A model generated the notes under the pieces. It ran no database searches. It saw only the letters and a list, made by a program, of their open reading frames with translations, and had not been told where the DNA came from. Below, piece after piece: positions 43,804 through 52,426 of a stretch of 64,000 nucleotides of DNA; the stretch's first letter is position 1; each line of letters opens with the position of its first letter. The translations under genes were made by a program, and so were the position numbers. Source of the DNA: Cryomorphaceae bacterium 1068. Lineage in GTDB: Bacteria; Bacteroidota; Bacteroidia; Flavobacteriales_D; Cryomorphaceae. The stretch covers positions 62,001-126,000 of the forward strand of contig JAPVXR010000009.1 of assembly GCA_027214385.1 (NCBI GenBank), in the 5' to 3' direction.

Positions 43804-43976
43804 TGACATAAAATAGGCGGGCTTTTCAACTTCTAATTGTGATATTTTTTTTAGCTTCGAACCAGCTTTGACACGAATTGTTGTATCATTGCATCATCAG
43901 TGAGCCGATAGATTTCTTCTCTCGCACTACCTTCAATACTACTTGAACACAACATCTTTAAATAATTTCTTAGTCG

Positions 43977-45737
43977 ATGTACGACATCATTGAATTAAAC
44001 GGCAAAAAAGTAGCCGATCTTAGAGCTATTGCTAAAGAGCTGAACGTCAAAAGAACAGAATCTCTTAAGAAGCAGGATCTCATCTACCGAATATTAGATG
44101 AGCAAGCAATCAACCCTCCAAAGAAGCAGCCGGCAGCAGCAACTGAAGAGAAGAAAGAATCCAGACCTCCGCGCAAGCCGAGAGAGGTAAAAGTGACAGC
44201 CAAGGAAGCAAAGGCTCCCGAGTCAAAGTCTTCTGAAGAAAAAACAAAAGAGGACAAAGATCTTTTCTCCTCAAACGATTCTGAAAAGAAGGAAGAGCGA
44301 AGACCGAGACCAGAGCGCAAACCAAGACCTGCACCCAAACGAAGGTCTGAAGGCGATGATGCAAAAGCAGATAATTCGAACAACAAAGATGCCTCGGATA
44401 ATCGCAAAGACAGCGAGGAGCGCAAAGGTCCGAGTGACAGAAGAAACAATGATCGGAACAGAAAAGACGACCGAAATGGGTCAAACGATCGAAGACGATC
44501 TTCTGACAGAAACGAGCGAACACGTGGAGAAGACGATAAGAATACACCACACCGTCCCAATCCAAGACCACAAAGGAATCAGCCGAGACAAGAACAACAG
44601 AAGCGAGAAGATTACTACAACTTTGATGGACTCGTTCAAACAGAAGGTGTACTCGAAGCGATGCCTGATGGTTATGGCTTTTTGAGATCCTCTGATTACA
44701 ATTACTTGAATTCGCCTGATGACGTGTATGTTTCTCAGTCGCAGATAAAATTGTTTGGCCTCAAAACGGGTGATACCGTAGTTGGTCAAGTTCGTCCCCC
44801 AAAGGAAGGTGAGAAGTATTTTCCGCTGATCCAGGTTGATGAAATTAACGGAAGAGATCCCGATTTTGTAAGAGATCGTGTTCCTTTTAAATACCTCACT
44901 CCTCTTTTCCCTCAGGAAAAGTTCAACTTGGCGGGTGACAATAAAAATGTCAGCACGCGTATCATGGATCTTTTTGCCCCTATCGGGAAAGGCCAACGTG
45001 GGTTGATTGTGTCTCAACCAAAAACGGGAAAAACAACTTTACTCAAGGATGTTGCCAATGGCATTGCTGCCAATCACCCCGAAGTATATCTGATCATATT
45101 GCTTATCGATGAACGGCCGGAAGAAGTAACGGACATGAAGCGCTCGGTAAATGCTGAGGTAGTCGCATCAACCTTTGATGAACCGGCATCTCAACACGTT
45201 AAGATCGCCAACATCGTTTTGGAAAAAGCCAAGCGAATGGTCGAATGTGGCCATGATGTCTGCATTCTTCTAGACTCGATTACGCGTTTGGCAAGAGCAT
45301 ACAATACTGTTTCACCTGCGTCCGGAAAAGTACTTTCAGGAGGGGTTGATGCTAATGCATTACAAAAGCCTAAACGCTTTTTTGGTGCGGCACGAAACAT
45401 TGAAAACGGAGGTTCACTATCCATACTTGCTACCGCATTGACCGATACCGGTTCGAAAATGGATGAGGTGATCTTCGAAGAATTCAAGGGCACAGGTAAC
45501 ATGGAGCTTCAACTCGAAAGAAAAATTTCGAACAGAAGAATTTACCCTGCCATCGACATCTTGGCGTCAGGAACTCGAAAGGAAGATCTACTTCTTTCAA
45601 AAGATATCCTTCAGCGCATCTGGATTCTTCGCAAGCACATAGCAGATATGAATCCTATAGAGGCTATGGAGTTTATCAAAGGACGCGTAGAACAGACTCG
45701 TTCTAACGAGGAATTCTTGATCTCAATGAACGGATAA
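43977..45737 (+). CDS. rho: Transcription termination factor Rho with a long charged insertion
   Basis: 586 residues against 419 in E. coli. The N-terminal Rho_N helix bundle (about 5-40) is followed by a ~155-residue low-complexity insertion rich in Arg, Lys, Asp, Asn and Ser, then the RNA-binding OB fold ([22 protein letters not shown]) and the ATPase core: Walker [10 protein letters not shown], Walker [13 protein letters not shown]-loop and R-loop. Charged insertions are known in Bacteroidota Rho and some are linked to extra RNA contact or phase behaviour in this phylum. The next gene starts at the last base of the rho stop codon. Confidence 0.97.
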   Translation: MYDIIELNGKKVADLRAIAKELNVKRTESLKKQDLIYRILDEQAINPPKKQPAAATEEKKESRPPRKPREVKVTAKEAKAPESKSSEEKTKEDKDLFSSNDSEKKEERRPRPERKPRPAPKRRSEGDDAKADNSNNKDASDNRKDSEERKGPSDRRNNDRNRKDDRNGSNDRRRSSDRNERTRGEDDKNTPHRPNPRPQRNQPRQEQQKREDYYNFDGLVQTEGVLEAMPDGYGFLRSSDYNYLNSPDDVYVSQSQIKLFGLKTGDTVVGQVRPPKEGEKYFPLIQVDEINGRDPDFVRDRVPFKYLTPLFPQEKFNLAGDNKNVSTRIMDLFAPIGKGQRGLIVSQPKTGKTTLLKDVANGIAANHPEVYLIILLIDERPEEVTDMKRSVNAEVVASTFDEPASQHVKIANIVLEKAKRMVECGHDVCILLDSITRLARAYNTVSPASGKVLSGGVDANALQKPKRFFGAARNIENGGSLSILATALTDTGSKMDEVIFEEFKGTGNMELQLERKISNRRIYPAIDILASGTRKEDLLLSKDILQRIWILRKHIADMNPIEAMEFIKGRVEQTRSNEEFLISMNG

Positions 45738-46219
45738 TGACTCATCCGAGTGTGAATATTTCTGTGCGAGTCGCATTGGGCTTTATGGCTCTGCGACTCG
45801 TTCTTTTTTTCATCAATGCCGATTTTCCGTATCAGGAAGAAATCTTCCTTTTTCTACTCTTAGCGGCTTTTCCTGGCTTGACGATCTACGCCATTTGGCC
45901 TAGAGTTGAGAAGAAATCATTTAAAGATGATGCTCTCAATGCTTTGCGTCTGAATGTGATTTTTGCGGTCGCGATGTCAATTTTCATCTACGCCTTCTAC
46001 GCTTTTGCGGATACCAATTATTTTCCAAATATGAGGGATATGATTGTCGCGAGAGAGCTGGCCGCCAATCCTGGTTTGCCCGAGGAAGATATGAGGCGTG
46101 GTGTAGAGCAGTTCTTTTCACTGAGAAACTTCTCCATTCTGGCTATTCTGTTCTTTATGGTGATGGGCGTTTTCTATTCCGTTCTCTTCTCCGCTATAAA
46201 GCGACTGGTGATTAAGTAA
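45737..46219 (+). CDS. DUF4199-like four-helix membrane protein
   Basis: 160 residues with four hydrophobic helices and a conserved-type loop between helices 3 and 4 rich in charged residues. Its A of ATG is the last base of the rho TAA, so the two are translationally coupled. It resembles the DUF4199 family by topology and the ALGFMALRLVLFF start, but similarity is weak. The role is unknown. Its 3' end overlaps mpl by 8 nt. Confidence 0.7.
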   Translation: MTHPSVNISVRVALGFMALRLVLFFINADFPYQEEIFLFLLLAAFPGLTIYAIWPRVEKKSFKDDALNALRLNVIFAVAMSIFIYAFYAFADTNYFPNMRDMIVARELAANPGLPEEDMRRGVEQFFSLRNFSILAILFFMVMGVFYSVLFSAIKRLVIK

Positions 46220-47567
46220 AAAGCTCCTTCGCTACTTCTTTAAAGTCAATACCGTCAAAATTCCCTGAGCTCATCATCAAGAGGTTTTTATTCTTCCAAT
46301 TGATCGACCGAAGCTCAGCTAGCAATGCCTTAGACTTTGTAAATATTTCAACATTGGTTCCACCAAAAGCCGTGATGACGTCTTTCTCGCTCAAAGATTC
46401 CAATCGCTTATGCTCCACCACCTCAGGGCTGAAGTAGATCAAAGCGCGATCGGCCTTAGCCATTGTACCTGCATATTGAGGCAAAAACTTTTTGTTCAGA
46501 CTGCTGAAAGTGTGCAGTTCCATACAAGCAATCAGTTTCCTATTGGGAAATTGTTCTTTTAAGGCTGAGGTCGTCGCCCGCAGTTTGCTTGGCGCGTGTG
46601 CAAAGTCTTTGTAAAAAAGCGATGATTCAGTTTCACCTACTTTTTCAAGCCTTTTGGAAGCACCGGTGAAGTCTTTGATCGCGTTTAAAAAGTCTCTTGG
46701 TTGAATTTGAAGTGCTCGGCATATTTCCATAGCACCGCGAAGATTGGCCATATTGTGAGCACCGAATAATTCCGATTGAAATTCCTCTCCTTCAAAATGA
46801 ATAATCGTCTGACCATTTCTTATTTCGCTATTCAATTGCCCATAAGGAACAACAGTTAAATCACCTCTCCGATTCGCCATATTGCGGAGCTCGGCATCTT
46901 CTTCGAAATAGATTAGCGTACCATTCTTAACTATCAAATCAACGAAAGTGGAAAATTGCTCCACGTAATTTCCAAAGGTCGGGAACACATTGATGTGATC
47001 CCAAGCTACTCCTGTGAGAATAGCTATATGAGGTTTATAGAGATGGAACTTAGGCCTTCTGTCAATGGGTGATGACAAGTACTCATCCCCTTCTAAAATG
47101 ACCACATCAGCCTTATCTGTAAGCTTCACCATACAATCCATTCCCTCTAACTGAGCGCCTACCATATAATCGACGTTTTTTCCCAGTCGATTCATAACAT
47201 GTAGTAAAATCCCGGTGATAGTTGTTTTGCCATGGCTTCCGCCAATGACTACCCGAGTCTTGTTTTTGGTTTGCTCGTAGATGTATTCGGGGTAAGAGTA
47301 TAGTCTTATTCCCAAATCTTTGGCTCTAGTCAATTCAGGATTGTCAGCTCTGGCATGCATTCCCAGCACTACAGCATCCAAATCTTCTCGAATATTGTCG
47401 GCATTCCAACCAAGTTCTTTTGGAAGAATCCCTTCCTTTTTGAGTCTGGATTTTGAAGGTTCAAAAATTTCATCATCGCTTCCGCTAATGTCAAAACCTT
47501 TTCTTTTCAAGGCAATTGCAAGATTGTGCATTGCGCTTCCACCAATGGCTATGAAGTGAATTTTCAT
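46212..47567 (-). CDS. mpl: UDP-N-acetylmuramate--tripeptide ligase-like (Mpl)
   Basis: 451 residues of the Mur ligase family. The N-terminus reads MKIHFIAIGGSAMHNLAIALKRKGFDISGSDDEIFEPS, with the ATP site GGSHGKTTITGIL and metal/substrate segments DVVILEGDEY and FAHAPSKLRATTSALKEQFP. Mpl recycles murein tripeptide by linking it to UDP-MurNAc; MurC would have slightly different core motifs. It is convergent with the rho operon. Confidence 0.88.
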   Translation of the reverse strand: MKIHFIAIGGSAMHNLAIALKRKGFDISGSDDEIFEPSKSRLKKEGILPKELGWNADNIREDLDAVVLGMHARADNPELTRAKDLGIRLYSYPEYIYEQTKNKTRVVIGGSHGKTTITGILLHVMNRLGKNVDYMVGAQLEGMDCMVKLTDKADVVILEGDEYLSSPIDRRPKFHLYKPHIAILTGVAWDHINVFPTFGNYVEQFSTFVDLIVKNGTLIYFEEDAELRNMANRRGDLTVVPYGQLNSEIRNGQTIIHFEGEEFQSELFGAHNMANLRGAMEICRALQIQPRDFLNAIKDFTGASKRLEKVGETESSLFYKDFAHAPSKLRATTSALKEQFPNRKLIACMELHTFSSLNKKFLPQYAGTMAKADRALIYFSPEVVEHKRLESLSEKDVITAFGGTNVEIFTKSKALLAELRSINWKNKNLLMMSSGNFDGIDFKEVAKELFT

Positions 47568-47659
47568 GACTTGAACTTACCTGTTTTAAGGCAAGTCTCT
47601 ATAATTCATTTGCGCTCTTTTACACAGCGTATTGTTACATTCGCTTCAAAGCAAGATTT

Positions 47660-48520
47660 ATGCAAATACATACTATAGAAACGGGCAACTTCAAGCTGGA
47701 TGGAGGAGCTATGTTCGGAGTAGTTCCAAAATCACTATGGTCTCGATTCAAAACGCCTGATGAAAACAATATGTGCAGTTGGTCCATGCGCTGTCTTCTC
47801 GTCGATTACGGTGACAGGCTGGTATTGATCGATACGGGAATGGGTGACAAACAGAGTGAAAAATTCTTTGGATACTATTACTTGTTTGGTGAGGATTCGC
47901 TCTTGAAATCGGTTGAGAACAAAGGATATTCCAAAGAAGATATTACTGATGTTGTCCTAACACATTTACATTTTGATCACTGCGGTGGTGCTGTTTCTCT
48001 GGATCGATCGAAAGAGCGATACTACCCCACTTTTCCAAATGCTACCTATTGGTCGTGTCAGGAACATTGGGACTGGGCCATAAATCCGAATGATCGAGAG
48101 AAAGCTTCCTTCCTGAAAGAAAATATACTTCCCATCCAAGAAGCTGGTCAGCTCAAATTCGTGACGAGAAATGAGAGGTGGAGTAAGGAAGAATTGTTTC
48201 CGGGATTCCGTCTCTTCTTTGCAGATGGGCACACAGAAAGTCAAATGATACCATACATCGAGTACGAGGGAAAGACCTTGATCTATGCTGCAGATTTACT
48301 GCCTTCAGCGGCTCATGTTCCTATGCCGTATATAATGGGATACGACGTACGGCCATTAGAAACGCTAAAAGACAAAAAGATATTCCTGGATGATGCTGCC
48401 GCTAAGGAGCAAATAATCTTTCTGGAGCACGACATTGACAACGAGTGTATTTTAGTTCAAAACACGGAAAAAGGCATACGCCTGAAAGAGTCATTTAGAT
48501 TTAGCGAGATTTTCACTTAG
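47660..48520 (+). CDS. Metallo-beta-lactamase-fold hydrolase (lactonase-like)
   Basis: 286 residues. The zinc site THLHFDHCGG near residue 105, HTESQM and the later EHD are intact. LLVDYGDRLVLIDTGMGDKQSEKF and YYPTFPNATYWSCQEHWDWA are typical of the family that includes AHL lactonases and related hydrolases, but the substrate cannot be assigned. It has no signal peptide. It is followed by a terminator at 48535-48562. A TACATTCG box at 47636-47643 with a TTG 23 bp upstream may be its promoter. Confidence 0.85.
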   Translation: MQIHTIETGNFKLDGGAMFGVVPKSLWSRFKTPDENNMCSWSMRCLLVDYGDRLVLIDTGMGDKQSEKFFGYYYLFGEDSLLKSVENKGYSKEDITDVVLTHLHFDHCGGAVSLDRSKERYYPTFPNATYWSCQEHWDWAINPNDREKASFLKENILPIQEAGQLKFVTRNERWSKEELFPGFRLFFADGHTESQMIPYIEYEGKTLIYAADLLPSAAHVPMPYIMGYDVRPLETLKDKKIFLDDAAAKEQIIFLEHDIDNECILVQNTEKGIRLKESFRFSEIFT

Positions 48521-48534
48521 AAAGAGACAAAAAA

Positions 48535-48570
48535 AAGATCCCACAAATCATTGTGGAATCTTCTTTATTG
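48535..48570 (+). terminator. Probable terminator after the MBL-fold hydrolase gene
   Basis: Arms AAGAT-c-CCACAA (48535-48546) and TTGTGG-a-ATCTT (48551-48562) form an 11 bp stem with one mismatch and a 4 nt loop, followed by CTTTATTG, a weak T-tract. Confidence 0.6.
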
Positions 48571-48622
48571 TAATCACTTTCAGTTCTGAAGAGTGATTCT
48601 AGTAGAAATACTACGTAGTCGT

Positions 48623-48907
48623 TTAATCGAAATTGTAGGTGTAAGTAGAATTTACTGAGTGCATTCTCACAGGGCTCCTTGGAATCGTGATAGAACTGTA
48701 ATTTAGATCCTGCTGTTGATCATCATTACGAACAGCATTTTCTTGTTCTTCTTCCTTCTCATCTTCTTCAATCTCCATGATTTCAGATTTGATGACCTCT
48801 ACGTCATATTGACTTCCTGTTGGTAAAGGAGATCTGGATTGACCATAAACCGTCGAAGAGAGCGCGGCAAAAACGAAAACTGATAGTATTCGGTTAATCA
48901 TCTTCAT
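48623..48907 (-). CDS. Small acidic exported protein (paralogue of the gene at 49262)
   Basis: 94 residues. Signal peptide 1-22 (AALSSTVYGQ). The mature part has a short start with Leu-Pro, then an acidic run (EIEEDEKEEEQE) and a C-terminal region with Ser/Arg/Pro (IPRSPVRMH). It has no Cys and no recognisable family. The same plan (signal, LP-containing segment, acidic cluster, Arg/Pro tail) recurs in the gene at 49262-49543, so the two are probably related by duplication. Function unknown. Confidence 0.65.
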   Translation of the reverse strand: MKMINRILSVFVFAALSSTVYGQSRSPLPTGSQYDVEVIKSEIMEIEEDEKEEEQENAVRNDDQQQDLNYSSITIPRSPVRMHSVNSTYTYNFD

Positions 48908-49261
48908 AAATAATTTGAATTTATTGATTCGAACGGTGATACTGTAATATCAGTCTTCAGGTTTCAATAGATTTACAGATACGGGGCAAATCAAGGCTCA
49001 AAAAAATAGTACACTCGTCAGGACCAACCCTTCTTTCTTCCTTATAATCAGAGAAAAAGAGATCAGGTTTAAAAATTGACTTAAACAGCAGTACCCAAAT
49101 GAAAATTATTTTTTTCAGTCAGCATTAAAAAAAAGAATGAAGATTTTAAATCAAACCAGACTTTAAGACAAAGAAAAATCCCGCACCACCATGCGGGATT
49201 TAAAAAATGTTGCCTCAGAATTAAAGCCTATGAAAATCAGAGAACAACAAGGCAGTTGGTT
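48908..49261. other. Intergenic region between the two small acidic protein genes
   Basis: 354 bp, AT-rich. The only clear structure is the terminator hairpin at 49176-49201. Most of the remainder (48908-49170) presumably holds the promoter of the 48623 gene, but I could not find an exact TAnnTTTG box or a conserved RNA. Confidence 0.45.
49169..49201 (-). terminator. Strong rho-independent terminator
   Basis: AAATCCCGCA (49176-49185) pairs perfectly with TGCGGGATTT (49192-49201) over 10 bp with a 6 nt loop. On the minus strand it is followed by TTCTTTG. It is 61 bp past the stop of the 49262 gene. Confidence 0.85.
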
Positions 49262-49543
49262 CTAGTCACGATTTGGCATCCACATAGAGTCACCAGTATA
49301 AATTTTCGCCGTACTAGGGTTAAGTGGTCTTTTAGTCGTTTTGAAGTATCGAATTTCTTCAGCAATGTCTGTAGACTCTCCGTCATCTTCGTCTTCATCT
49401 TCCTCAGGTTCATCATACTTGAATCTGGTGTCATTATTAACTTTTACCGTGCTTTCCGGCAAAGTTGTGCTTGACTGTGCAAAACCCACTGAAGAGAATG
49501 CAACAAAAAGTAGGACGAGTAATACTTGATTAATGGTTTTCAT
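49262..49543 (-). CDS. Small acidic exported protein (paralogue of the gene at 48623)
   Basis: 93 residues. Signal peptide 1-22 (AFSSVGFAQ). The mature part contains LPESTVKV, then a highly acidic run (PEEDEDEDDGES), then a basic/aromatic C-terminus (RYFKTTKRPLNPS). It shares its plan and part of its signal sequence with the neighbour at 48623. It has no lipobox, no sorting tail and no known domain. A strong terminator follows. Possible roles such as ion binding or a structural periplasmic protein are guesses. Confidence 0.65.
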   Translation of the reverse strand: MKTINQVLLVLLFVAFSSVGFAQSSTTLPESTVKVNNDTRFKYDEPEEDEDEDDGESTDIAEEIRYFKTTKRPLNPSTAKIYTGDSMWMPNRD

Positions 49544-49787
49544 AATAGCCTGTTTGTTTAGTTTGTTTAATGTTTAACCTTTTAAAAATCCTCCAGCTTA
49601 GTTTGAGCTATTGGTGCCTATTGTTTGTTTGTATGTCTGACGACTAAGCTACCGGATTTGTTACTCGGTGATTTTCGATTTTGGTTTCTTTAACTTTGAT
49701 TAACACGAATCGTATCGCTTTAACAGATTTATTACCAAGATCATAGGCACTCTTTAACAAAATCATTTTAAGCGTAGATGTAAATGG

Positions 49788-49795
49788 TAGTTTTG
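49788..49795 (+). promoter_or_regulatory. Predicted -7 box of recR
   Basis: TAGTTTTG exactly matches TAnnTTTG and ends 5 nt before the recR ATG at 49800, predicting a leaderless transcript. Confidence 0.5.
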
Positions 49796-49799
49796 TGCC

Positions 49800-50414
49800 A
49801 TGATTTCTTCAAAGTACATCGAGAATGCCGTGAACGAGATTGCTTCGCTGCAAGGTGTAGGAAAACGCACTGCCTTGCGTTACGTCTTGGACCTTGCAGG
49901 AAGGTCTGATGAAGACATCGCTCGTTTTATTAGATCTATTCAGGATTTAAAAGACCATGTGAAGCCATGCAAGAGCTGCCATAATCTGTCTGATACAGAT
50001 ATCTGCAATATTTGCAGTAACCCGAGCAGGGATCAATCCATCATTTGTGTAGTAGAAGATATAAGAGATGTAATAGCCATAGAGGCCACTCACCAGTACA
50101 AAGGCCTTTATCACGTTTTAGGTGGAAAGATTTCGCCTATGGACGGCATCGGCCCTTCTGATCTGAATGTGGGGACCTTATTGGAACGAGTGGATCACGA
50201 AGAGGTAAAAGAACTCATATTAGCTCTTTCCGCCACAATGGAAGGAGACACCACATCCTATTACGTTTACAAAAAGCTTGAGAAAAACGATCATCTAGTT
50301 ACTTCAACCCTTTCCAGGGGAGTACCTGTAGGTGATGAACTCCAGTACACGGATGAGGTGACCTTAGGAAGGTCTATCGTTCAGCGGACCCCATATGATA
50401 AAAGCCTGCAATAA
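49800..50414 (+). CDS. recR: Recombination protein RecR
   Basis: 204 residues. Helix-hairpin-helix LQGVGKRTALRYVLDL at the N-terminus, the four-Cys zinc finger CKSCHNLSDTDICNIC, and a Toprim domain beginning IICVVEDIRDVIAIE with YHVLGGKISPMDGIGP. RecR works with RecF/RecO to load RecA on gapped DNA. The next gene begins 2 bp after it. Confidence 0.97.
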   Translation: MISSKYIENAVNEIASLQGVGKRTALRYVLDLAGRSDEDIARFIRSIQDLKDHVKPCKSCHNLSDTDICNICSNPSRDQSIICVVEDIRDVIAIEATHQYKGLYHVLGGKISPMDGIGPSDLNVGTLLERVDHEEVKELILALSATMEGDTTSYYVYKKLEKNDHLVTSTLSRGVPVGDELQYTDEVTLGRSIVQRTPYDKSLQ

Positions 50415-50416
50415 GT

Positions 50417-52360
50417 ATGGTAGATCTTACGGTCGTAATAGTCAGCTATAATGTGTCTTACTTCTTGGAGCAGTGCCTGCACAGCGCACTCAAAGCTTCA
50501 GAGAGACTAAGCTGTGAGGTAATTGTAGTCGACAACAATTCTGTCGATGGATCAGTAGCTCTGGTCAGACAAAAATTTCCTACGGTAAAACTTATTGCAA
50601 ACAAAGACAATGTAGGTTTTAGCAAAGCCAATAACCAAGCGATTCGCGAGAGCAATGGAGAATACGTACTTCTTTTAAATCCTGACACCTTGGTTGAAGA
50701 GGATACTTTCGCTAAAACGGTGGCATTCATGAATGAGCATCCCGATGCAGGTGGCCTTGGTGTGAAAATGATTGACGGCAAAGGACGATTTCTACCCGAA
50801 AGCAAAAGAGGCCTACCTACTCCATCCGTTGCATTCTATAAAATATTTGGTCTTAGTGCACTTTTTCCAAAATCGAAAACTTTTGGGAAATACCACCTCG
50901 GTTATTTGAGCAAAGAAGCGACCCACAGCATTGAGGTGCTCTCGGGAGCATTTATGCTTATGAGAAAATCAGTATTGGATAAAGTAGGATTACTTGACGA
51001 GGATTTCTTCATGTATGGTGAAGACATCGACCTTTCATACCGAATTATTTTAGGAGGTTACAAGAATTTCTACTTCCACGACGCTCGGATCATTCACTAC
51101 AAAGGAGAAAGCACAAAAAAGAGTAGTGTAAACTACGTGTTCGTGTTTTACAGAGCTATGGTGATTTTTGCCAAGAAGCATTTCTCCAAAAGAAATGCGA
51201 AAACTTTTGGCTTCTTTATCAATCTGGCTATCTACATCAGAGCGGGGCTGGCCCTATTACAACGGTTCATTTCCAAGACCTTTATCTATCTCGCTGATTT
51301 TGCCATAGTTTTCTCGCTTTTGCTTTTGCTAAAAACTTGGTATGTATCCGTTTCGGGAATTACTTACCAAACCGAGTTGCTCCTCGCCGCCTTTGCTGCT
51401 TACACGGGTATTTGGTTGATCAGCAGCTACCTGAATGGAGGATATGACAGGCCATATTCCAATTTTAAAAACTTACGTGGAATTGCCATCGGCACACTCA
51501 TCATCTTGATGATTTACGCTCTGCTTCCTGAGAGCCTTCGCTTCTCGAGGGCGTTGATCCTTCTAGGCACACTCACTACAACTGTTTATTTCCTTTTGAG
51601 TCGTAATCTACTCAATGCCATATCACCAAGCGAGGCGCAACTGCGCGAAGGGAAAATCGGAGTGATCGCAAGCGAAACGGAGTTTGAACGAATAGAAAAA
51701 CTACTGACCGAATCAGGATTTCGGGGTATCAAGCCGCTTCGAATCTCTCCCGAAAAGGATAAAAGAGGAGAAGAAGCTCATGCAGATAGGCTGGCAGAAA
51801 TCGTTTCTATTTACAAACTACAAACAGTCATTTTCAGCGGACTGGATGTTGCTTCTCAAAAAATTATTGGCCTAATGGCGAATACCGAATCAAAGGGGTT
51901 GCAGTTTAAAATCGCTCCACCGGAAAGTGCTTTCATCATTGGCAGCAACTCGATAGAGAGAGGTGGAAACGTATTCTTGATGGACTTAAACGCTGTCAAT
52001 AAAGCCTCGAATAAGCGCAGAAAGAGGTCTTTAGACTTTGTTTTAGCGTTGGCCTTTCTATTTTTCTACCCCATTTTGGTTTGGGGCGTTCAAGAAAAAT
52101 TCGGCTTTTTAAGAAATGTACTTTCAGTGCTCAGCGGCAGAAAATCATGGGTTGGCTATGCAAAAACTAAAACCAGCCAGCCGGATTTACCGAAGATCAA
52201 AATAGGAGTGCTCAACCCAATGGACAGAATCCGATTTCTAAAATCGCCTGAAGAGACGGCGAAAAAGCTCAATGCTATCTATGCCAGAGAGTACGGTTTA
52301 AGAAAGGATTTGGCCATTATATCATCAGGTTTCAGTCAATTAGGCAGAACTGATGCCTAG
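50417..52360 (+). CDS. Family 2 glycosyltransferase fused to a membrane / phosphoglycosyltransferase-like C-terminus
   Basis: 647 residues. Residues 1-~235 are a GT-A family 2 domain (VVIVSYNVSYFLEQCL, VDNNSVDGS, LLLNPDTL and GEDIDLSYRI). Residues about 270-395 contain several membrane helices. Residues about 410-520 resemble a nucleotide-binding CoA_binding_3-type fold (IGVIASETEFERIEKLL). The C-terminus (KRSLDFVLALAFLFFYPILVW, then GRKSWVGY) is like the membrane anchor and start of polyprenyl-phosphate sugar transferases of the WbaP/WcaJ type, but it appears truncated. It is probably an envelope polysaccharide enzyme. Enzymatic competence of the second half is uncertain. Confidence 0.82.
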   Translation: MVDLTVVIVSYNVSYFLEQCLHSALKASERLSCEVIVVDNNSVDGSVALVRQKFPTVKLIANKDNVGFSKANNQAIRESNGEYVLLLNPDTLVEEDTFAKTVAFMNEHPDAGGLGVKMIDGKGRFLPESKRGLPTPSVAFYKIFGLSALFPKSKTFGKYHLGYLSKEATHSIEVLSGAFMLMRKSVLDKVGLLDEDFFMYGEDIDLSYRIILGGYKNFYFHDARIIHYKGESTKKSSVNYVFVFYRAMVIFAKKHFSKRNAKTFGFFINLAIYIRAGLALLQRFISKTFIYLADFAIVFSLLLLLKTWYVSVSGITYQTELLLAAFAAYTGIWLISSYLNGGYDRPYSNFKNLRGIAIGTLIILMIYALLPESLRFSRALILLGTLTTTVYFLLSRNLLNAISPSEAQLREGKIGVIASETEFERIEKLLTESGFRGIKPLRISPEKDKRGEEAHADRLAEIVSIYKLQTVIFSGLDVASQKIIGLMANTESKGLQFKIAPPESAFIIGSNSIERGGNVFLMDLNAVNKASNKRRKRSLDFVLALAFLFFYPILVWGVQEKFGFLRNVLSVLSGRKSWVGYAKTKTSQPDLPKIKIGVLNPMDRIRFLKSPEETAKKLNAIYAREYGLRKDLAIISSGFSQLGRTDA

Positions 52361-52361
52361 C

Positions 52362-52388
52362 CCCAATCAAATTGTGTATTGGGAATTT
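52362..52388 (+). terminator. Possible weak terminator after the glycosyltransferase gene
   Basis: CCCAAT (52362-52367) and ATTGGG (52378-52383) form a 6 bp stem with a 10 nt loop, followed by AATTTT. It overlaps the -33 element of the next gene. Confidence 0.35.
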
Positions 52389-52401
52389 TCCGCTAATTTT
52401 G
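52372..52401 (+). promoter_or_regulatory. Predicted promoter of the E2 acyltransferase gene
   Basis: TTG (52372-52374) and TAATTTTG (52394-52401) with 19 bp spacing, an exact match to the Bacteroidota promoter. Leader about 20 nt before ATG 52427. This is the cleanest promoter in the window. Confidence 0.7.
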
Positions 52402-52426
52402 CGCCACCACAATAGAACTGAAATTT

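Noticed and set aside
43870-43890. TTGACA followed by TATCAT upstream of rho, similar to an E. coli sigma70 promoter
   Set aside because: The spacing is only about 10-13 bp and the phylum uses TTG/TAnnTTTG promoters, so this is not convincing.
44084-44571. Long antisense ORFs opposite the rho insertion
   Set aside because: The charged repeat region of rho is open in several frames on the reverse strand; these have no start context, motif or sensible composition and are shadows of rho.
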